Shown in pieces: positions 1 to 5,144 of a stretch of 5,144 nucleotides of DNA. The DNA comes from Dehalococcoidia bacterium (lineage in GTDB: Bacteria > Chloroflexota > Dehalococcoidia > Plut-88900). The stretch's first letter is position 1. Every line of letters begins with the position of its first letter. The position numbers and the translations under genes were made by a program. The notes below the pieces were generated by a model. That model saw nothing but the letters and a program-made list of their open reading frames with translations. It did no database searches and was not told the origin of the DNA. The DNA lies in assembly GCA_012270635.1 (NCBI GenBank), contig JAAXHX010000457.1, positions 1 to 5,144 of the forward strand. The letters run 5' to 3'.

Positions 1-240
1 CTCAAAAGGGCCGACGAATCGTCGCTGGAGGCGATTTGCAACGGTGACGCCGAGGGTTTCCTGGAAGGGGTGCGCGTAGAGCGAGACAGGAGACGAATCT
101 GCGGGCTAACACCGATTTACCTGGCCCTTCGGGCGCTGGGCGAGGGGGTGTCGGGCAAAGTAACGGCGTATGATCAGTGCCCGGCAGACTCGACGGGCGG
201 GTCACTGGTCTCGGTGGCGGGTGTAATATGGCAAAATTAA
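1..240 (+). CDS. C-terminal fragment of an unrecognised protein
   Basis: Frame 1 is open from the first base to the TAA at 238-240, giving 79 residues with no start codon that must be used; the gene begins left of the window. The translation looks like a real soluble protein tail: mixed hydrophobic and charged residues, a probable helix (ICGLTPIYLALRALGEG, about residues 34-50), then a probable strand-rich end finishing SVAGVIWQN. It has cysteines at fragment residues 13, 34 and 60, with no CXXC pair. Codon choice (GCG, GGG, CTG, GAG) resembles the next gene. I do not recognise the family and assign no function. It lies 142 bp upstream of the lipoprotein gene on the same strand, so an operon link is possible but unsupported. 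An opposite-strand open frame covers the same bases, but it lacks a convincing protein pattern, so the + strand reading is preferred. Confidence 0.6.
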   Translation, partial: LKRADESSLEAICNGDAEGFLEGVRVERDRRRICGLTPIYLALRALGEGVSGKVTAYDQCPADSTGGSLVSVAGVIWQN

Positions 241-329
241 GCTACTGCCGGGTGAAGGGATTACTTTTGCCTTCATTGGACGTTATCTAAGCCGGTGGGA
301 TGGATGACGGGCATCGGAAAATTCGAGGG

Positions 330-360
330 CCGGGACGCGGGTCAGGGGCCGGGCGTCCGG
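330..360. repeat. Imperfect hairpin upstream of the thioredoxin lipoprotein gene
   Basis: CCGG-G-ACGC at 330-338 pairs with GCGTCCGG at 353-360. This makes an 8-bp stem with one bulged G and a 14-nt loop. It ends 22 nt before the ATG at 383. No T-run follows, so it is not a good intrinsic terminator for the gene ending at 240. It could be a 5'-leader structure or chance pairing in GC-rich DNA. Confidence 0.3.
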
Positions 361-382
361 ATCGATTATTGATAGGGCTGAC

Positions 383-1654
383 ATGAAGATATACCGCCGA
401 ATGAGAATCGTAGGGGGGGCGCTGGTTATGGTGCTCCTCGTGGTGGCCGTGACGGTAGTCGCGTGCGGGGGCGAGAGCACGCCGACCGAGGACGCAGAGG
501 GGTTGTACATAGGGGGGCCGGAGTTTACGGCTTCCCCGGCGGTGACCACGGAACCGACAGCCGCACCCTCCGAGGACGAGGCAACGCCGACGCCGAGAGT
601 GTATTCGGAGACGGCAGGCGAGGTGGGCAGTCTTGCACCGGACCTGTCGGGGATATCAGGGTGGATCAACACGGGGGAGTTCACATTGGGCAGTCTTCGG
701 GGAGAAGTGGTGCTGGTGGACTTCTGGACCTATACGTGCGTCAATTGCCTGAGGACGCTGCCGTACCTGAGAGACTGGCACGAAAAATACGACGACCTGG
801 GCCTGAACATAATCGGGGTGCACACGCCGGAGTTCGAGTTCGAGAAGGACTATGACAACGTCCTGGCGGCGGTGAAGGAGTATGACCTCGGGTGGCGGAT
901 GGCGCAGGACAACGATTTCAGGACGTGGCGGTCTTACAACAACCGCTACTGGCCGGCCAAATACCTGATAGACCACGAAGGCGTTATCCGGTACCGGCAT
1001 TTCGGGGAGGGGCGGTATGATGAGACGGAGGAGTGGATCCGCGACTTGCTGACGGAAATCGGGGCCGACCTGTCGGGGATCGAAGTCAACGCGGACACGG
1101 GTCCCAAGCTGGACCAAGGGGCATTTGACGATCAGGGCAGGGTGCTGCAGACCCGGGAGCTGTACGCGGGGGCGAGGCGGAACTCGGGGGCGAGCGTGCC
1201 GTACATCGGGAACAACACCTACTACTTCACGCCACTGGACGGCGCCGAGGTCTATTCGGACCCGGGTCAGCACCAGACCCACTACCTCTACCTGAAGGGC
1301 GCATGGGTGAAGGGGCTGGAAAGCATAGAGCACGACAGGGCGACGGAGAACCTGGAGGACTACATAGCGTTGAAGTTCTTCGGGACGTCGGTGAACGTGG
1401 TAATCAACTCGGATAACGGAGACCCGTACGAGGTGGTGATAACCCTGGACGACCAGCCGGTGCCGAGGGAAGCCTGGGGCGACGACCTGCAGGTGAACGG
1501 GGAGGAGATGACGGTAATAAGGGTGGACGGGCCGAGGATGTACCGCCTGATACGCCTGCCATCGTACGGCAGCCACGAACTGAAGCTCAGTTCCAACTCA
1601 GAGGACTTCAATGTATATGCGTTTACCTTCGGGTCCTACTCCACGGGATTCTAG
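383..1654 (+). CDS. Thioredoxin-family lipoprotein, DipZ/TlpA-like, with DipZ-type C-terminal domain
   Basis: This 423-residue protein is predicted to be exported, lipid-anchored and active in extracytoplasmic thiol/disulfide exchange. The ATG at 383 has AGGG at 374-377 five bases upstream. Residues 1-27 form a signal peptide: a basic start (KIYRRMR), a hydrophobic core, then the lipobox VVAC with acylated Cys28. Residues 29-80 are a Thr/Pro/Glu-rich linker. The thioredoxin domain spans about 85-225. It contains WTYTCVNC, with redox Cys119 and Cys122, followed by LRTLP. It also has GVHTPEFEFEKD and RYWPAKYLID, where Pro191 is the likely cis-proline. These are the hallmarks of the TlpA-like/DipZ-like subfamily. 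Residues about 255-420 (from TRELYAGARR) match the beta-rich domain that follows thioredoxin in mycobacterial DipZ (Thioredoxin_10 type, from memory). Unlike full DipZ it has no CcdA-like membrane domain. The last 44 nt overlap the next gene. The redox partner and exact substrate are unknown; the subfamily call is strong. Confidence 0.93.
   Translation: MKIYRRMRIVGGALVMVLLVVAVTVVACGGESTPTEDAEGLYIGGPEFTASPAVTTEPTAAPSEDEATPTPRVYSETAGEVGSLAPDLSGISGWINTGEFTLGSLRGEVVLVDFWTYTCVNCLRTLPYLRDWHEKYDDLGLNIIGVHTPEFEFEKDYDNVLAAVKEYDLGWRMAQDNDFRTWRSYNNRYWPAKYLIDHEGVIRYRHFGEGRYDETEEWIRDLLTEIGADLSGIEVNADTGPKLDQGAFDDQGRVLQTRELYAGARRNSGASVPYIGNNTYYFTPLDGAEVYSDPGQHQTHYLYLKGAWVKGLESIEHDRATENLEDYIALKFFGTSVNVVINSDNGDPYEVVITLDDQPVPREAWGDDLQVNGEEMTVIRVDGPRMYRLIRLPSYGSHELKLSSNSEDFNVYAFTFGSYSTGF
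1601..1605 (+). promoter_or_regulatory. Ribosome binding site inside the upstream gene
   Basis: GAGGA lies five bases before the ATG at 1611, within the last codons of the preceding gene. It supports a start inside that gene. The in-frame ATG at 1617 would be 11 bases away and is the only other ATG that keeps the signal peptide. The position suggests translation coupled to the upstream frame. Confidence 0.6.
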
Positions 1655-2603
1655 CCGGGCGGGCGGGTCTCGGGGGGGAGGGAAGGTTGCCTTTCTCGTT
1701 CTTGCCGTGGCCGCGGGACTGTTGACATTACTGGCCTGCGGCAGCTCGGCGACGCCCGCGACGGCTACGCCGATGGCCGTGGCGACGGAATCCCCTGCAG
1801 AAGCAACGGCGATTGCATTTCCGGACCTGGAGGGGCTGCTGGGGACCAAGGACTTGGGGCTGGGGACCAATAGGATATCCTTCGTTCTGCAGACGTCGGA
1901 GGGGTTGGTATCGCTGCCGCAGATACAGGTCAAGAGCCTGTACGCGGGGAGCGAGGTGGAAAGGGTGACGGGGAGGTTCCACCTCTGGCCGTTCGGGACG
2001 CGGGGGAACTACGTCTCGGAGCTGACATTCGACAAGGCCGGCGAATGGCAGATCGAAGCGGTGATAGCCAGGGGCGAGGAGAGTCTGGCGTCGACGGTGA
2101 TGGACGTGGAGGTGAAGGAGGATAGTTTCACGCCGTCCATAGGGTCGGCGCCGCCGCAGACGCCGAACAAGACGGCTACGGACGAAGCGGGGCTGAGAGA
2201 GATAACGACATGGCCCCGGGCCGACCCGGACCTGTACAGGACGACCATACCGGAGGCGCTGGGGTCGGGGATGCCGCTGGTGGTGGTGATGTCGAGCCCC
2301 GGGTTCTGCACCTCGCCGACGTGCGGGCCCCAGGTGGAAACGGTTACGGAGTTGAAGAATCTGTACGCGGGGCAAGCCAACTTCATCCATGTCGAAATCT
2401 ACGACAACCCTGTAGAGATCCAGTCGAGTCTGGACATGGGGGTATACTCGCCGGTGGTAGTGGACTGGGGGGTGACGGAGCCGGAGGATTACCTGAACGA
2501 GTCGTGGGTGTTCATCATAGATGCGGATGGGCTGATAAGGGCGAAGTACGAGGGGTATGCGTCCCTGGATGAGCTGGAGTCGGGGCTGGAGGAGGCGCTG
2601 TAA
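1611..2603 (+). CDS. Lipoprotein with N-terminal beta domain and C-terminal thioredoxin-like domain (CX4C)
   Basis: This 330-residue protein is predicted to be lipid-anchored outside the cytoplasmic membrane. The start at 1611 lies 44 nt inside the preceding gene in the +1 frame. Later in-frame GTG/TTG codons fall inside the hydrophobic core and would destroy the signal peptide. The n-region is long (about 25 residues, SRAGGSRGGGK), then a hydrophobic segment ends at LLAC with Cys43. An Ala/Thr/Pro linker follows. Residues about 80-170 look like an Ig/YtkA-FixH-like beta domain (GNYVSELTFDKAGEWQIEAV). Residues about 195-330 are thioredoxin-like: a strand (MPLVVVMSS), then FCTSPTC with Cys233 and Cys238, YSP with Pro281 as the likely cis-proline, and a final strand-helix (WVFIIDADGLIRAKYEG). 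The cysteines are CX4C, neither CXXC nor the CXXXC of SCO proteins. From memory, similar proteins with FCQ(S/T)xxCGP occur in Actinobacteria and Chloroflexota as generic thioredoxin-family proteins. Redox exchange with the upstream protein or metal delivery are both possible; neither is shown. Confidence 0.9.
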   Translation: MYMRLPSGPTPRDSSRAGGSRGGGKVAFLVLAVAAGLLTLLACGSSATPATATPMAVATESPAEATAIAFPDLEGLLGTKDLGLGTNRISFVLQTSEGLVSLPQIQVKSLYAGSEVERVTGRFHLWPFGTRGNYVSELTFDKAGEWQIEAVIARGEESLASTVMDVEVKEDSFTPSIGSAPPQTPNKTATDEAGLREITTWPRADPDLYRTTIPEALGSGMPLVVVMSSPGFCTSPTCGPQVETVTELKNLYAGQANFIHVEIYDNPVEIQSSLDMGVYSPVVVDWGVTEPEDYLNESWVFIIDADGLIRAKYEGYASLDELESGLEEAL

Positions 2604-2644
2604 GGTTGTAGGGGTAGCCCGTTACTGGCCTGTACGCTAAGGGC

Positions 2645-2660
2645 GAGCGGCCCCCCGCTC
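2645..2660. repeat. Short GC hairpin at the left edge of the repeat
   Basis: GAGCGG (2645-2650) and CCGCTC (2655-2660) form a perfect 6-bp stem around a CCCC loop. It starts 42 nt after the stop of the lipoprotein gene. The right arm is the first six bases of the 64-bp repeat. The sequence after it (ATACTTCCCTT) is only weakly T-rich, so a terminator role is doubtful. Confidence 0.45.
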
Positions 2661-2718
2661 ATACTTCCCTTCGACAGGCTCAGGATAAACTAGGGGCTCA
2701 GCACGAGCGGCCCCTCCC
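2655..2718 (+). repeat. 64-bp direct repeat, copy 1
   Basis: This copy is identical to 2939-3002. It begins CCGCTCATACTT, contains CCCTTCGACAGGCTCAGG at 2667-2684, and continues through GGGGCTCAGCACGAGCGG. The ends of the main part are inverted (CCGCTC at 2655-2660, GAGCGG at 2705-2710). An internal hairpin pairs GGGGCTC (2693-2699) with GAGC-CCCC (2705-2714, with a GG bulge). The CCTTCGACAGGCTCAGG core resembles a dispersed intergenic repeat that I recall from many bacterial genomes; this is from memory. Confidence 0.9.
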
Positions 2719-2758
2719 CCTCGGGAGATTCGATTCCCCCCAACTGCCCTGCTTTATT

Positions 2759-2803
2759 GAATAATGGGCCGTGCTGCGGAGCAGCACGGCCCATTATTCT
2801 TTG
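2759..2803 (+). terminator. Strong intrinsic terminator hairpin between convergent genes
   Basis: A perfect 19-bp stem pairs 2759-2777 with 2781-2799 around a three-base GGA loop. It has a GC-rich centre (GGGCCGTGCTGC) and A/T-rich outer base pairs. On the + strand it is followed by TTTGTT, giving a modest U-tract. It lies about 155 nt after the stop of the second lipoprotein gene and most likely ends that transcript. The near-perfect symmetry means it may also stop transcription arriving from the aminopeptidase gene, although the opposite-strand tail is not U-rich. Confidence 0.75.
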
Positions 2804-2828
2804 TTCAAGGGGGGCCTGGTGTGTGCAT

Positions 2829-2862
2829 CCGCTCGACCCTTCGACAGGCTCAGGGTGAGCGG
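2829..2862 (+). repeat. Shorter relative of the 64-bp repeat
   Basis: This segment shares CCGCTC at its left end, CCCTTCGACAGGCTCAGG at 2837-2854 and GAGCGG at its right end (2857-2862) with the 64-bp copies. It lacks their extra internal segment. It can fold: CCGCTC/GAGCGG and ACCCT/AGGGT give 11 pairs with one bulged G and an 11-nt loop. It looks like the compact form of the same repeat family. Confidence 0.75.
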
Positions 2863-2896
2863 GTACGGCGTGCTCGGGGAGTGGGGGAAGGGATGG

Positions 2897-2918
2897 ATTC
2901 CGGCTCGGGGGCCGGAAT
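2897..2918. repeat. Palindromic element of the GGATTCC...GGAATGAC type
   Basis: ATTCCGGC (2897-2904) and GCCGGAAT (2911-2918) form a perfect 8-bp stem with a six-base loop TCGGGG. The flanks (TGG before, GACGG after) match the general pattern of a dispersed palindrome, TGGATTCC...GGAATGACGG, which I recall from many bacterial intergenic regions. There is no T-run, so it is not a terminator. Confidence 0.6.
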
Positions 2919-2938
2919 GACGGAGAAGGCCCCTGCCT

Positions 2939-3002
2939 CCGCTCATACTTCCCTTCGACAGGCTCAGGATAAACTAGGGGCTCAGCACGAGCGGCCCCTC
3001 CC
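2939..3002 (+). repeat. 64-bp direct repeat, copy 2
   Basis: This copy matches 2655-2718 base for base at an offset of 284. Identity ends at both sides (T versus C just before, A versus C just after). It ends 39 nt before the stop codon of the aminopeptidase gene. Total identity between copies suggests recent duplication or insertion, or homogenisation. Confidence 0.9.
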
Positions 3003-3041
3003 AGCCCCCGACGCGGGTTGCGTGAAGGTCTCTGAGGCGGG

Positions 3042-5144
3042 CTAGGGGGAGGAGTGGGTGGTTAGCCAGGTGGAGATGGGCTCGGCGTTGAGGTCCAGCC
3101 AGCGGGCGTTGAGGCGGATGCTCTCCAGGGCCTGGCGGACGGTGCGCTGGGCCCCGGCAACGGGGTTGGCACGGAAGAACTCCTCCACTTCGGCGGCTCT
3201 TTCCAGCGTGGTGAAGTCCTCGGCGATAGAGACCAGGCGCATGATCATGAAGCCGCCCTTGCCGTAGCGGCGGTCCAGCTCCGACCAGTTCTCCTTGACG
3301 AAGTCCCAGGCCAGGTCCCGACCGAAGCGGTTGGCGGCCACGCTGATGATGACGAGGGGAGTGTCCTGGGCTCTGACCTCGTCGGAGAGGGAGCGTTCTA
3401 GGGTCTCCCGGAGCAGCCCCGGGTCCCGGGGGCGGGAGACGGCCCCCAGGAGGCGGCGTTTCTCCTCCTGAAGGGTGGCCTTCTGTTCCAGGTCCCAGAG
3501 GGTGTCGTAGAGGTCGCGGTCGGCGTCAAGGGCGACGAGAGAGTAGACGACACCCCGGATGTCGGGGCGGAGGGAGGCGGCGTCTTGGGTAAAGCGCTGG
3601 AACCTATCGCGGGCCTCCCGGAGCACGGACTCGTTGCCCAGGCCGCCGGCGCGGGCGAGGACGGTGGTGCGAAGAAGGGCGTTGAGATGGCCCTCGCCGG
3701 GGGACTCCTCCCAGCCGAGCCGGGAGACTATGTCTTCGTAAATCGTTCGGGAGAAGGCGCGCAGGCCGTCCAGGGATGGGTGGTCGGCGAGGAGGACTTC
3801 GAGGTCCCGCAGGTTGGTGGAAAGGTCGGTCCAGACGGTGGCGTCGGTCTCCGACTTGTAGGCGCCGACGAGGTCCAGGTAGCGGGTGGCGGGCTCCAGA
3901 CCGGCGCGGACGAGGGCGAAGAGGTCGGACTGGAGGCCGAGACGGTCGGTGGGGGGAAGCTCGAAGGAGGAGGCGGCTTCTAGAAGGGGCGGCAGCATGT
4001 CGGGGGCGTAGCGGACGCGATAGAAGCCGGTCTGGCCGGGGTTCACTTTGGTCCAACCCCGCCCGGCTTCTGCGGGCATCGTGACACTTGGCCCCTCCAT
4101 AAGGATGGGTGCGGTGGACGACCCATCGGAGCGGGCGACGGCGACCGGGACCTTCCAGGTTGCGGGGCCGGGGTCCTGGCCCAGCAGCCGGTCGTAGAGG
4201 AAGCGCTGCTGGGAGAGGTTGAGGCTCTCGTCTTCAGAGGCCTGAACGGTGAGGACGGGAAAGCCGGTCTGCTTGATCCACGAGTCCATGAGAGATATTA
4301 CGGGTTGGCCGGACTCGTCCTGCATGGCCTGCCAGAGGTCGGCGCCGCGGGCGTTGCCGTACATGTGTCGGGAGAGGTAGGTGCGGAGGCCGTTGCGGAA
4401 GGCGTCCTCACCGAGGTACTGCTCAAGCATCCAGAGGATGGACGCACCCTTGTTGTAGGAGATGGCGTCGAAGATCTCGCGGATTTCGCCGGGGTCCTTG
4501 ACGTTGGCCTCGATGGGGTGGGAGTTGCGAAGAGCGTCCATGCGCAGGCCCTCGCCGACATCCTGGTAGAGGAACTGGGTCCACATGGACCACTCCGGGT
4601 AGAGGGCCGCGGTGGCCTTGTTGCCCATCCAGGAGGCGAAGCTTTCATTGAGCCAGAGGTCGTCCCACCACTGCATGGTGACGAGGTCGCCGAACCACAT
4701 GTGGGCCATTTCGTGGGCGATGATCTCGACGATTCGCTGGCGGGTGGGGGCGGCGGAGTTTTCGGGGTCGAAGAGGAGGGCGACCTCCCGGTAGGTTATG
4801 GCGCCCCAGTTCTCCATGGCGCCGGCGGCGAAGTCAGGGATTGCGAAGTGGTCGAGCTTCTCCAGGGGGTAGGGGATGCCGAAGTAGTCGTTGTAGTACT
4901 CCAGGAGGCGAATGGCGGTGTCGAGGGCGAACTGGCCGAGACGCTCGTTGCCACGGGTGGCGAAGACGCGCATGAGCGTGCCGTTGGGAGCGTTGGCCTC
5001 CAGGCAGGCGAGGTCTCCGACGATGAAGGCGAGGAGGTAGGTGGACATGCGGGGGGTCTCGGAGAAGAGGACGGTCTTGAGGCCGGCCCCGGCGTCGGAC
5101 TCCGCTACGATGGGCGTATTGGAGACGGCGGTGAGGTGAGATGG
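3042..5144 (-). CDS. M1-family zinc aminopeptidase, N-terminus beyond the window
   Basis: The gene removes N-terminal residues from peptides. The visible part is 700 residues; the frame stays open to the right edge. The ATG at 5048 is internal: it begins MSTYLLAF, a conserved M1 core motif, and the codons before it read HLTAVSNTP...KTVLFSETPR, typical M1 sequence. All catalytic parts are present: GAMEN at 4809-4823; HEMAH, the HEXXH zinc motif, at 4701-4715; the third zinc ligand Glu (NESF) at 4644-4646, exactly 18 residues later; and the likely transition-state Tyr (SYNKGAS) at 4455-4457. A beta-sandwich domain follows (from FPVLTVQ), then an ERAP1-like helical C-terminal domain from WTKVNPGQTGFYRVRY to the TAG. 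Full-length relatives are usually about 850 residues, so roughly 150-200 are missing. It resembles puromycin-sensitive aminopeptidase and tricorn-interacting factors F2/F3. Whether it is secreted cannot be judged without the N-terminus. It converges on the lipoprotein pair and shows no functional link to it. Confidence 0.96.
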   Translation of the reverse strand, partial: PSHLTAVSNTPIVAESDAGAGLKTVLFSETPRMSTYLLAFIVGDLACLEANAPNGTLMRVFATRGNERLGQFALDTAIRLLEYYNDYFGIPYPLEKLDHFAIPDFAAGAMENWGAITYREVALLFDPENSAAPTRQRIVEIIAHEMAHMWFGDLVTMQWWDDLWLNESFASWMGNKATAALYPEWSMWTQFLYQDVGEGLRMDALRNSHPIEANVKDPGEIREIFDAISYNKGASILWMLEQYLGEDAFRNGLRTYLSRHMYGNARGADLWQAMQDESGQPVISLMDSWIKQTGFPVLTVQASEDESLNLSQQRFLYDRLLGQDPGPATWKVPVAVARSDGSSTAPILMEGPSVTMPAEAGRGWTKVNPGQTGFYRVRYAPDMLPPLLEAASSFELPPTDRLGLQSDLFALVRAGLEPATRYLDLVGAYKSETDATVWTDLSTNLRDLEVLLADHPSLDGLRAFSRTIYEDIVSRLGWEESPGEGHLNALLRTTVLARAGGLGNESVLREARDRFQRFTQDAASLRPDIRGVVYSLVALDADRDLYDTLWDLEQKATLQEEKRRLLGAVSRPRDPGLLRETLERSLSDEVRAQDTPLVIISVAANRFGRDLAWDFVKENWSELDRRYGKGGFMIMRLVSIAEDFTTLERAAEVEEFFRANPVAGAQRTVRQALESIRLNARWLDLNAEPISTWLTTHSSP

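Larger units (their letters stand above)
2604..3041. other. Non-coding convergent intergenic region with repeats and terminator
   Basis: These 438 bases lie between the 3' ends of the lipoprotein gene (+) and the aminopeptidase gene (-). I find no convincing gene. In order it holds a small GC hairpin, a 64-bp repeat copy, a strong terminator hairpin, a shorter relative of the repeat, a palindromic element and the second 64-bp copy. Bases 2604-2644 and 3003-3041 show nothing recognisable. Confidence 0.8.

Noticed and set aside
2..205. Minus-strand 67-codon open frame at the left edge
   Set aside because: Pro/Arg-rich composition typical of a shadow; the + strand frame 1 over the same bases reads as a more natural protein.
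230..271. Inverted repeat GGCAAAA (230-236) and TTTTGCC (265-271) around the upstream stop codon
   Set aside because: Seven pairs, A/T-rich, with a 28-nt loop: easily chance and not a convincing terminator.
261..289. Possible sigma-70-type promoter TTACTT, 17 bp, TATCTA
   Set aside because: The -35 box matches consensus at only two of six positions and the -10 at three; too weak to call.
656..1576. 306-codon open frame antisense to the thioredoxin lipoprotein gene
   Set aside because: The peptide is rich in Arg, Pro, Val and His with no domain pattern, and the opposite strand has a clear thioredoxin. It is a GC-rich shadow.
1728..2390. 220-codon antisense open frame in the second lipoprotein gene
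   Set aside because: Arg/His/Pro-rich low-complexity translation opposite a recognisable lipoprotein; shadow frame.
2655..3002. CRISPR array
   Set aside because: Only two identical units and one partial one, with unequal spacing and long non-spacer sequence between; no cas genes.
2764..3045. Open frame of 93 codons on the + strand across the repeats
   Set aside because: It runs through the terminator stem, both repeat types and into the aminopeptidase stop. Its peptide holds LRQAQGER and LRQAQDKL, which are just the translated repeat core and, from memory, a familiar spurious annotation.
3604..4056. 150-codon - strand open frame inside the aminopeptidase gene
   Set aside because: Pro/Arg/Ser-rich out-of-frame reading of the M1 C-terminal domain; no motif.
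5046..5048. ATG as the start of the aminopeptidase
   Set aside because: The frame continues upstream with conserved M1 sequence (SNTP...KTVLFSETPR), and MSTYLLAF is an internal family motif.

Overview
The window is G+C-rich bacterial DNA with closely spaced genes. It holds two complete genes and two genes cut by the window edges. The organism cannot be fixed from this sequence. The mix of a DipZ-like thioredoxin lipoprotein, a second thioredoxin-fold lipoprotein, an M1 aminopeptidase, frequent AGG and ATA codons, and intergenic elements with a CCTTCGACAGGCTCAGG core would fit an uncultured Chloroflexota-type genome (Dehalococcoidia/SAR202-like). That is a low-confidence inference.

Layout. 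Positions 1-240 (+) are the C-terminal 79 codons of a gene I do not recognise. After a 142-bp gap comes a tandem pair on the + strand. Positions 383-1654 encode a lipoprotein with a TlpA/DipZ-like thioredoxin domain (CVNC active site) and a DipZ-type C-terminal domain. Positions 1611-2603 encode a second lipoprotein with a beta-rich N-terminal half and a thioredoxin-like C-terminal half carrying a CX4C motif. Their reading frames overlap by 44 nt, so they are probably co-transcribed and translationally coupled. Positions 2604-3041 form a non-coding convergent intergenic region. It has a perfect 19-bp-stem terminator hairpin, two identical 64-bp direct repeats, a third shorter relative of them, and a separate palindromic element. 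Positions 3042-5144 (-) encode most of an M1-family zinc aminopeptidase whose N-terminus lies beyond the right edge.

How the genes work together. The two lipoproteins are predicted to sit on the outer face of the cytoplasmic membrane and act in extracytoplasmic thiol/disulfide chemistry. No CcdA/DsbD-type membrane electron donor is visible here, so the partner must be encoded elsewhere. The aminopeptidase is convergent, separated by the terminator, and has no evident functional link to the pair. The + strand is G-rich across both gene orientations, which suggests replication-strand skew.

I see no clearly new defence, mobile or regulatory system. The most interesting parts are the overlapping thioredoxin-fold lipoprotein pair and the repeat cluster between the convergent genes.
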